Source: Hexactinellida sp. DTS-2022 (taxonomy: Eukaryota; Porifera; Hexactinellida). Taken from it: DNA of 64,000 nt. Where the stretch lies: positions 4,216,001 to 4,280,000 of the forward strand of contig JAPNXP010000004.1 in the NCBI GenBank assembly GCA_028753945.1, written 5' to 3'. The notes beneath the pieces were generated by a model. It was not told the origin of the DNA. It did no database searches and was given only the letters and a program-made list of their open reading frames with translations. This document shows positions 53,721-64,000 of this stretch, piece by piece; the stretch's first letter is position 1, and each line of letters starts with the position of its first letter. Position numbers and translations under genes: made by a program.

Positions 53721-55611
53721 GCAATTTTGGATTTTTTTTTCTCCGTAGCAAGTGCCCTGGCCACACCTGTATACATTGAGGGCTGAAACTTGGCATGTAG
53801 TTGCGAAGTGACCGTCTAATTTGCACCTGGGGTTACGATTTTTTATCAAATAATTTTAACACCTACTTAAACTAATTATGGCTATTACATGAAATCATAC
53901 CTTGTGAATTTGATAAAATTTTCATATTGGATAGCTAATTTAATTCTACACCTTTTGGAAAATAAAAAATAAAAAACTTTACGTTAATTTATGCCACAAA
54001 TCGGGGTTTAAATTTCTTTGTTTACTCACACTTCAGTTTCAGTAAAACTGTTAAATCTAATTCCATTGTTTCAACTTGTAATAAATATATTGATTAAACT
54101 TGTTAAATCTTACACTATTGTTTAAACTTGGGATAATCATATTGATTCCACTTGTGAAATCGAGTTGGCTTCTATTTAATAATTGAAAAACTAAGATTTT
54201 ACATTCCATAACAAAAACAGATTATGTGATTATATTTACTTCTGCGTGAATATTCTGCACAATGGATACACTGACATAATTAATCGCTCTGTCTTCAACT
54301 TATAGAGACTGTTCCAATTAGATTATTGGGGTTATCGAGTGTGCGGAATTGAAATTTGATAGCCAAATTAATTAATTAATTATTTATGGCAAAATAATTT
54401 AAGTTAATTATTGTAAGTTGACATTGAAATTGGTGTTATATTAAAATAATATTAATAAATATTTATACTAATTAATTAAATATCATAAATCTCAGAGATC
54501 ATAGAAGATAGAAACAAACTTTAAATTTATCAATTGGCCCTTATGGCACATGCCACCTATACAAGTGGATCTTGACACCTTGAGGTGATGATGACATCGT
54601 CAAAAAAATGTGTTTTACAATTTTGTGAATTATATATATCGAATGGGTTGGTTGGTGTTGGGTGATCACCCAACACGCATCTAAAAAATGCTGACTCATC
54701 ACTTATTATATTCTACTGAAACTTGAATATCTTTGAAATGAAGTGAGCTAAAACGAAAACTTCCAAATCATTAAGAGTCGTTGCCTTTTGAAACACCTTT
54801 CTGAAATAATTTAACACCTTCATTGTGATGATGACATGGCGGAAAAAATCCAAAATTGCATCTGTCCCGAATGCATGTTCCTTTGGAGGCACTATCAATT
54901 AACCAACCACCAAAATATAGTGCCACCAAAGGAACATGCGTCGGCACAGCTGCAATTTTTACTGTGCCGACTATACTATAGTATAGTGGCCCAGTTCTAA
55001 TCTTACTGCCTTTAATATTATTATTATTTTTATTATTTTTTCTCCGTAGACGGTGCCCTGGCCAGAGCTTAATTGTTGATGGGCTTAAACTTGGCATGTA
55101 GGTGCGATGGGACCGTCTAATTTGCACCTGGGGTTACGATTTTTGATTAACAAATTTTGGACACATTTTTAACACCTTTCAAAATTTGTCTGGTCTATAA
55201 CTTGAAAATTGTTTTACTAAACCCCCAAATTTTATTTCACATTTGGATTCGCCATAAAATTCTGTGTCTGATGGGAGAAAAAATATTTCAATAAAGGGGT
55301 CAATTTCTGCCATAAATGGGGGTTGAAATTTCTCTGTTTACTCACACTTCAATTTCAGTAAAACTGTGAAATTTAATTCCATTGTTTCAACTTGTAATAA
55401 TTATATTGATTTAACTTGTTAAATCCTACTCTAGTGATTCAACTTGCGATAATTATATTGATTTAACTTATAAATTCCAGCTGGCTTCTATTTATTGTAG
55501 TATTACTATACAATGGATTAAATAAAATATTATAATATAAGGAATTTGTTGACTTAATTCAACTTAACCGTGGATAACATTGCTAAAATAAATAACTAAT
55601 AATATAATTTA

Positions 55612-55790
55612 TGAAATTACTTATATAGAGCTGAGCTTTGTAGAGTTCAGTTTTTCACTATGTGTATTCATGCACTGAGAAAGGTCAGTTTTTTTCAGAG
55701 TTTGAAATTGACCTTTAGAAAGTAAGCCTGGGCTTTTAGTATGGGAAAAAATCTGAACTCTACAAAGCTCAGCTCTATATATGGATTCCC
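55612..55790. mobile_element. MITE inside an array unit, 8-bp target duplication
   Basis: 179 bp with a perfect inner inverted repeat TATAGAGCTGAGCTTTGTAG continuing AGTTCAG, flanked by ATAATTTA (55,604-55,611; 55,791-55,798). Sister units (for example near 50,467 and 52,879) show the empty site AATATAATTTATTATC. Confidence 0.82.
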
Positions 55791-58700
55791 ATAATTTATT
55801 ATCAATACATAATGAATGAATGGCTTTAAACTCAAGATGGTTTATGATAGAACCGTTAAGATTTTACATTCCACAACAACGACAGATTAAGTGAATATAT
55901 TTATTTCGGCGAGAATATTCTTGCACAATTAATGTACTGACGTAATTAATTATAATTAATTCCTTTTGTATTTAACTTATAGACGGTTCCAATTGGATTA
56001 TTGGGGTTATCGAGTGCGTGGAATTCAAACATTATAGTGAAATTCAATTTAAATTAATAATAATTGCAAATAATTGAACTTAATTTATTTTGCTGTATAT
56101 AATAATGGTGTTAAATAATTAATACATTAATTAAATTTTTATGCTAATTAGCTAAATTTCATTAATCTCAGAGATGATACAAGATATAAACAAACTTTCA
56201 ATTTATCAATTGGTCCTTATGCCAGGTACCACCTATACAAGTGGGTCTTGACACCTTGAGGTGATGATGACATCGTTAAAAAAATGTATTTTTACAATTT
56301 TTTTAATTCGACATTTAAAATGGGTTAGTTGGTGTTTGGTGATGACCCAACACTCACATAAAAAATGATGACTCATCACTTATTATATTCTACTGAAACT
56401 TGAATATCTTTGAAACGAAGTGAGCAAAATGGAAACTTCCACGACTCTAAGGGTCGTTGCCTTCTGAAACACCTTTCTGAAATAATTTAACACCTTCATA
56501 GAGATGATGACATGGCGGAAAAAAAATCCAAAATTGCAGCCTGCGCCGACAGCATGTTCCTATGGAGGCACTATCAATAAACCACCACCAAAATATAGTG
56601 CCACCAAATGAACATGCGTCGGCACAGGCTGCAATTTTGGATTTTTTTTTTTTTTTTTTTTCTCCGTAGACGGTACCCTGGCCAGAGCTCTATAGTTGAT
56701 GGGCTGAAACTTGGCATGTAGGTGCGGTGGGACCGTCTAATTTGCACCTGGGGTTACGATTTTTTATTAAGAAATTTTTGACACATCTTTAACACCTTTC
56801 AGATTTTGTCTGGTCCATAACTCAAAATATGTTTTACTAAACCCGAAAATTTTATTTCATATTTGGATTCCCCATAAAATTCTGCGTCTGATGGGAGAAG
56901 AAAACCTTCAAAAAAGGTTTTATTCCTGCCATTAATGGGGGTTGAAATTTCTTTGTTTACTCACACTTCAGTTTCAATAAAACTGTTAAATCTAATTCCA
57001 TTGTTTCAACTTGTAATAATTATATTGATTTAACTTGTTAAATCCTACTCTAGTGATTCAACTTGCGATAATTATATTGATTTAACTTATAAATTCCAGC
57101 TGGCTTCTATTTAATTCTAGCATTACTATACAATGGATTAAATTAAATTAATTTATATAAGGAATTTGTTGACTTTACTCAACTCACCGTGGATAACATT
57201 GCTAAAATAAATAACTAATAATTTAATTTATCATCAATAAGTAATGAATGGCATTAAACTAAAGATGGTTTATGATAGAACCGTTAACATTTTACATTCC
57301 ACAACAACGACAGATAAAGTGATTATATTTATTTCGCGAGAATATTCTTGCACAATTAATGTACTGACGAAATTTATTATAATTAATTCCTTTTGTATTT
57401 AACTTATAGACGGTTCCAATTGGATTATTGGGGTTATCGAGTGCGCTGAATTCAAATATGATAGTGAAATTCGATTTAAATTAATAATAAGTGCAAATAA
57501 TTGAACTTTATTTATTTTGCTGTACATAATAATGATGTTAAATTATTAATTTATTAATTAAATATTTATACTAATTAGCTAAATTTCATTAATCTCAGAG
57601 ATGATACAAGATAGAAACAAACTTTCAATTTATCAATTGGTCCTTATGCCACGTACCACCTATACAAGTGAGTCTTGACACCTTGAGGTGATGATGACAT
57701 CGTTAAAAAAATGTGTTTTTACAATTTTGTTAATTCGATATTAAAAATGGGTTAGTTCATGTTGGGTGATGACCCAACACTCACATAAAAAATGCTGAGT
57801 CATCAGTTGTTATATTTTACTCAAACTGGAATATCGCTAAAAGGAAGTGAACTAAAACGAAACTTCCACCACTCTAAGGGTCGATGCCTTCTGTAACACC
57901 TTTTTGAAATGATTTAACACCTTTATAGTGATGATGACTTGGCGAAAAAAAAATTCAAAATTGCATCCTGTGCCGACAGCATGTTCCATTGGAGGCACTA
58001 TCAATAAACCACCAACAAAATATAGTGCCACCCAAGGAACATGCGTCGGCACAGGATGCAATTTTGGATTTTATTACTGTGCCGACTATACTATAGTATA
58101 GTGGCCCAGTATTGGAATCACTGCCTTTATTTTTATTACTGTGCCGACTATACTATAGTATAGTGGCCCAGTATTGGAATCACTGCCTTTATTTTTATTA
58201 TTTTTACTGTGCCGACTATACTATAGTATAGTGGCCCAGTATTAGAATCACTGCCTTTTTATTTTTTCTCCGTAGACGGTGCCCTGGCCAGAGCTTTGTA
58301 GTTGATGGGCTGTAACTTGGCATGTAGGTGCGGATGTGGCGTCTAATTTGCACCTGGGGTTACGATTTATTATTAACAAATTTTTGACACATCTTTAACA
58401 CCTTTCAAAATTTGTCTGGTCCATAACTCAAAATATGTTTTACTAAACCCCCAATTTATATTTCATATTTGGATTCACCGTAAAATTCTGCGTCTGATGG
58501 GAGAATAAATTTTCCAATAAAAGGGTCAATTTCTGCCATAAATGGGGGTTGAAATTTCTTTGTTTACTCACACTTCAATTTCAGTAAAGTGTTAAATCTA
58601 ATTCCATTGTTTCAACTTGTAATAATTATATTGATTTAACTTGTTAAATCCTACTCTAGTGATTCAACTTGCTATAATTATATTGATTTAACTTGTGAAT

Positions 58701-60210
58701 TCAAGCTGGCTTCTATTTTGCAATTGAAAATTAAGATTATATATTTCATAACAACGACATATTATGTGATTATATTTACTTCTGCGAGAATATAATTGCA
58801 CTGTTAATATACTGACGTAATTAATTATAAATAATTCAGTTTGTATTTAACTTATATAGAAGCTTCCAATTTGTATATTAGAGGTTATCGAGTGTGCGGA
58901 ATTGAAATTTGATAGATAAATTAATTAATTAATTATTTATGACAAAATAATTGAACTTAATAATTGTATGTTGACATTGAAATTGGTGTCATATTATAAA
59001 TAATATTAATAATTATTTATACTAATTAATTAAATATCATAAATCTCAGAGATCATAGAAGATAGAAACAAACTTTCAATATATCAATTGGTCCTTATGA
59101 CACGTGCCACCTATACAAGTGGGTCTTGACACCTTGAGGTGATGATGACGTCGTTAAAAAAATGTGTTTTTACAATTTTGTTAATTCGATATTTAAAATG
59201 GGTTAGTTAAGTTGGTTGATGACCCAACACCCACTTAAAAAATGCTGAGTCATTACAGATTATATTCTACTGAAACTTGAATATCTCTTTAATGAAGTGA
59301 GCTGAATGGAAACTTCCACCACTCTAAAGGGTCGTTGCCTTCTGAAACACCTTTCTGAAATAATTTAACACCTTCATAGTGATGTTGACATGGCGAAAAA
59401 AAAAATCCAAAATTGCAGCCTGTGCCGACAGCATGTTCCTTTGGAGGCACTATCAATAAACCAACAACAAAATATAGTGCCACCAAAGGATCATGCGTCG
59501 GCACAGCTGCAATTTTGGATTTTTTTTATTTATTATTTTTTCTCCGTAGACGGTGCCCTGGCCAGAGCTTCATAGTTGATGGGCTTAAACTTTGCATGTA
59601 GGTGCGATGGGACCGTCTAATTTGCACCTGGGGTTACGATTTTTGATTAACAAATTTTGGACACATCTTTAACACCTTTCAAAATTTGTCTGGTCCATAA
59701 CTCAAAATATGTTTTACTAAACCCCCAAATTTTATTTCATATTTGGATTCGCCATAAAATTCTGCATCTGATGGGAGAATAAATTTTCCAATAAAGGGGT
59801 CAATTTCTGCCATAAATGGGGGTTGAAATTTCTTTGTTTACTCACACTTCAATTTCAGTAAAGTGTTAAATCTAATTCCATTGTTTCAACTTGTAATAAT
59901 TATATTGATTTAACTTGTTAAATCCTACTCTAGTGATTCAACTTGCTATAATTATATTGATTTAACTTGTGAAATTCAAGCTGGCTTCTATTTTGCAATT
60001 GAAAATTAAGATTATATATTTCATAACAACGACATATTATGTGATTATATTTACTTCTGCGAGAATATAATTGCACTGTTAATATACTGACGTAATTAAT
60101 TATAAATAATTCAGTTTGTATTTAACTTATATAGAAGCTTCCAATTTGTATATTAGAGGTTATCGAGTGTGCGGAATTGAAATTTGATAGATAAATTAAT
60201 TAATTAATTA

Positions 60211-62753
60211 TTACTGTGCCGACTATACTATAGTATAGTGGCCCAGTTCTAATCTTACTGCCTTGGTTATTATTACTGTGCCGACTATACTATAGTATAG
60301 TGGCCCAGTATTGGTCTTAGTGCTTTGGTTATTATTATTGGTCCGTAGATCCTCCACAGAACAGAGTTTTAGTAACTAAGAACTGAAATTTTCAGGATAT
60401 GTGTCTCATGAGTTACAGATGTGCACCTGGGGTCACGATTTTTTATTACATTTTTTTGGACACATTTTTGCACCTGTTTAATATTGGAAAAATAACATTA
60501 AATAGTGCGAGAATATTTAATTTATATGCATTCGATAGAGAATTAAATTCTACACCTTTTCACAGTGCACGAATTTTCAAATTGCGCTTCGTTTGTGCCA
60601 CAATTGAGTTGCAAAATCCCTTTGTTTACTAACACTTCAGTTCAATTGAAGTGTTAAATCTAATTCTATTGTTTCAACTCGTTATTATTATATTGATTCA
60701 ACTTGTGAGATCGAGTAGGCTTCTATTTTCTAATAGAAAACTTAGATTCTACATTCCATAACAACGACAGATTATGTGATTATATTTATTTCTCCGTGAA
60801 TATTCTTGCACAATGGATACATGACATATTTAATTATAATTAATTCGTTCTGTGTTTAACTTATAGAGACGGTTCCAATTAGATTATTGGGGTTATCGAG
60901 TGCGCTGAATTCAATTATTATAATGAAATGAAATTAAAATTAATAATAATTGCAAATAATTGAACTTCATTTATTTTGATATACATAATATTGGTGTTAA
61001 ATTATTAATAAATTAATTAAATATTTATACTAATTAGCTAAATTTCATTAATCTCAGAAATTATATCAGATATAAACAAACTTTCAATTTATCAATTGGT
61101 CCTTATGGCACGTACCACCTATACAAGTGGGTCTTGACACCTTGAGGTGATGATGACATCGTTAAAAAAATGTGTTTTTTCAATTTTGTTAATTAAATAA
61201 TTCGCATGGGTTGGTTGGAGTTGGGTGAATACCCAACACGCACTTTAAAAATGCTGAGTCATCACAGATTATATTCTACTGAAACTTGAATATCTCTCAA
61301 ATGAAGTGAGCTAAATGGAAACTTCCACCACTCTAAGGATCGTTGCCTACTGAAACACCTTTCTGTAATAATTTAACACCTTCATAGTGATGATGACTAG
61401 GCGAAAAAAAATCCAAAATTGCAGCTTGTGCCGACAGCATGTTCCCTTGGAGGCACTATCAATAAACCACCACCAAAATATAGTCCCACCTAAGGAACAT
61501 GCGTCGGCACAGGCTGCAATTTTGGATTTTATTATTATTATTATTATTATTATTGGTCCGTATTGTCTCCACAGAACAGAGTTGTAATTACTAAGAACTG
61601 AAATTTTCAGGACAGGTGTCTCATGGGTTACAGATGTGCACCTGGGGTCACGATATTATATCACATTTTTTTGGACACATTTTTGCACCTGTTTAATGTT
61701 AGAAAAAGAACAATAAATAGTGCGCGAATAATAAATTTATATGCATTCGATAGAGAATTAAATTCTACACCTTTTCACAGTGCACGAATTTTCAAATTGT
61801 ACTTAGTTTGTGCCACAATTGAGTTGCAAGTTTCCTTTGTTTACTAACACTTCAGTTCAATTGAAAGTGTTAAATCTAATTCTATTGTTTCAACTCGTTA
61901 TTATTATATTGATTCAACTTGTGAGATCGAGTAGGCTTCTATTTTCCAATTGGAAAAAAAGATTATATATTTCACAACAACGACAGATTATGTGATTATA
62001 TTTACTTCTGCGAGAATATTATTGCACTCTTAATTAATATACTGACGTAATTAATTATAATTAATTCAGTCAGTATATTACTTATATAGATGCTTATAAT
62101 TTGTTTATTAGGGGTTATCGAGAGTGCTTAATTGAAATTTGATAACAAAATAATTAATTAATTATTCATGACAAAATAATTTAATTTAATAATTGTAAGT
62201 TGACATTGAAATTGGTGTTAAATAATAAATAATATTAATTATTATTTATACTAATTAATTAAATATCATAAATCTCAGAAATCAAATAAGATAGAAACAA
62301 ACTTCCAATTTATCAATTGATCCTTATGCCACGTAACACCTATAAAAGTGGGTCTTGACACCTTGAGGTGATGATGACATCGTAAAAAAAATGTGTTTTC
62401 ACAATTTTGTGAATTATATAATTCAAATGGGTCGGTTCGTTTTGGGTGATGACCCAGAGCTCACATAAATAATGCTGAGTCATCAGCCATTATATTCTAC
62501 TGAAACTTGAATATCTTTGAAATGAAGTGAGCATAAACGAAATTTACAACTCACTAAGGGTCGTTGCCTACAGAAACACCTTTTTGAAATAATTTAACAC
62601 CTTCATAGTGATGATGACATGGGGATAAAAAAATCCAAAATTGCAGCTGTGCCGACAGCATGTTCCATTGGAGGCACTATCAATAAGCCACCACCAAAAT
62701 ATAGTGCCACCAAAGGAACATGCGTCGGCACAGCTGCAATTTTGGATTTTTTT
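60211..62753 (+). mobile_element. Composite unit inserted into another copy of the array
   Basis: The body of the 59,541 unit stops at AATTAATTAATTATT and resumes at 62,753 with TATGACAAATTAATTGAACT, as it reads uninterrupted near 48,310 and 58,935. The insert is two 54-bp modules, a GGTCCGTA body, a palindrome, an (ATT)n run, a second GGTCCGTA body and a second palindrome. It begins at ACTGTGCCGAC and ends at TGCAATTTTGGATTTTTT. Confidence 0.8.
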
Positions 62754-64000
62754 ATGACAAATTAATTGAACTTAATAATTGTATGTTGACATTGAAATTG
62801 GTGTCATATTATAAATAATATTAATAATTATTTATACTAATTAATTAAATATCATAAATCTCAGAGATCATAGAAGATAGAAACAAACTTTCAATATATC
62901 AATTGGTCCTTATGACACGTGCCACCTATACAAGTGGGTCTTGACACCTTGAGGTGATGATGACATCGTTAAAAAAATGTGTTTTTACAATTTTGTTAAT
63001 TCGATATTTAAAATGGGTTAGTTAATGTTGGTTGATGACCCAACACCCACTTAAAAAATGCTGAGTCATTACAGATTATATTCTACTGAAACTTGAATAT
63101 CTCTTTAATGAAGTGAGCTGAATGGAAACTTCCACCACTCTAAAGGGTCGTTGCCTTCTGAAACACCTTTCTGAAATAATTTAACACCTTCATAGTGATG
63201 ATGACATGGCGAAAAAAAAAATCCAAAATTGCAGCCTGTGCCGACAGCATGTTCCTTTGGAGGCACTATCAATAAACCAACAACAAAATATAGTGCCACC
63301 AAAGGATCATGCGTCGGCACAGGCTGCAATTTTGGATTTTTTTTTTTCTCCGTAGACGGTGCCCTGGCCAGAGCTTTGGAGTTGATGGGCTAAAACTTGG
63401 CATGTAGGTGCGATTGGACCGTCTAATTTGCACCTGGGGTTACGATTTTTGATCAACAAATTTTGGACACATTTTTGACACCTTTCAAAATTTGTCTGGT
63501 CCATAACTAAAAAGATGTTTTACTAAACCCCCAAATTTTATTTCATATTTTGATTCACCATAAAATTCTGCGTCTGATGGGAGAATAAATTTTTCAATAA
63601 AGGGGTCAATTTCTGCCATAAATGGGGGTTGAAATTTCTTTGTTTACTCACACTTCAATTGCAGTAAAGTGTTAAATCTAATTCTATTGTTTCAACTTGT
63701 TATAATTATATTGATTTAACTTGTTAAATCCTACTCTAGTGATTCAACTTGCGATAATTATATTGATTTAACTTATAAATTCCAGCTGGCTTCTATTTAA
63801 TTGTAGTATTACTATACAATGGATTAAATAAAATATAATGATATAAGGAATTTGTTGACTAAACTCAAATCACCGTGGATAGATAACATTGCTAAAATAA
63901 ATAACTAATAATTTAATTTATTATCAATAAGTAATGAATGAATGGCATTAAACTAAAGATGGTTTATGATAGAACCGTTAAGATTTTACATACCACAACA

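Larger units (their letters stand above)
47336..64000 (+). repeat. Composite modular repeat array, forward-oriented part
   Basis: Body starts (CTCCGTAG, or GGTCCGTA at 60,338 and 61,555) fall near 47,652, 48,942, 49,905, 51,343, 52,317, 53,738, 55,040, 56,662, 58,267, 59,541, 60,338, 61,555 and 63,348, so units are about 0.8-1.8 kb. Palindromes of about 118 bp lie near 48,790, 49,649, 51,204, 52,058, 53,614, 54,847, 56,525, 57,953, 59,403, 61,408, 62,630 and 63,220. Modules of 54 bp lie at 47,336-47,630 (five), 49,775, 49,833, 52,187, 52,245, 54,959, 58,074, 58,137, 58,206, 60,212 and 60,278. Nearly all bodies have a TTGGGTGATGACCCAA hairpin and a TGAGTCA. The array continues past the window. 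Short open frames here are repeat translations; no gene was found. Confidence 0.93.

Overview
The window looks like nuclear DNA of an animal: strongly AT-rich, with spliced genes, GT-AG introns and many families of eukaryotic transposons. Gene content (a metazoan-type gp210/NUP210 and an RNF213-type giant E3 ligase) fits a non-vertebrate metazoan; a sponge or another early-branching marine animal is plausible, but the sequence alone does not settle it.

Layout. 1-10.8 kb holds only transposon debris: an hAT-type MITE, a Penelope-like reverse transcriptase element interrupted by a Ginger-type DNA transposon, a decayed P-element (THAP) transposase, and a first block of modular repeats (7.06-9.91 kb). 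10,878-25,646 (+) is a complete nine-exon NUP210 gene coding for 1,915 residues, with GC-rich exons in AT-rich introns. Its fifth intron carries an apparently intact Mutator-like (MULE) transposon with a 9-bp target duplication. 26.0-30.1 kb holds tandem Helitron-like repeats, a long foldback element, a Helitron DUF6570 fragment and a candidate transmembrane exon.

40,590-30,156 (-) is a 12-exon run with consistent splice phases that codes for the C-terminal 950 residues of an RNF213-like protein; its 5' exons are not visible here. Its ninth intron contains a textbook hammerhead ribozyme (34,750-34,799) inside an element split by two nested hAT-type insertions. 40.6-44.6 kb is Helitron-like tandem arrays and MITEs.

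44.6-64 kb has no genes. It is an array of a composite repeat built from three parts: a 1-1.6 kb body beginning CTCCGTAG or GGTCCGTA, a roughly 118-bp near-perfect palindrome, and short (about 54-bp) modules with the palindromic core ACTATACTATAGTATAGT. Both short parts share the 10-mer CTGTGCCGAC. Units are in reverse orientation up to 47.1 kb and in forward orientation after 47.34 kb. One composite inserted into another copy, a 2,412-bp tandem duplication with ends in the palindromes, and an old decayed copy in the same order at 29.45-29.88 kb all suggest this is one mobile family and not a plain satellite. I regard this family and the ribozyme locus as the most promising novelties. The two host genes have unrelated roles (nuclear pore scaffold; ubiquitin ligase/AAA+ family) and there is no sign that they work together.
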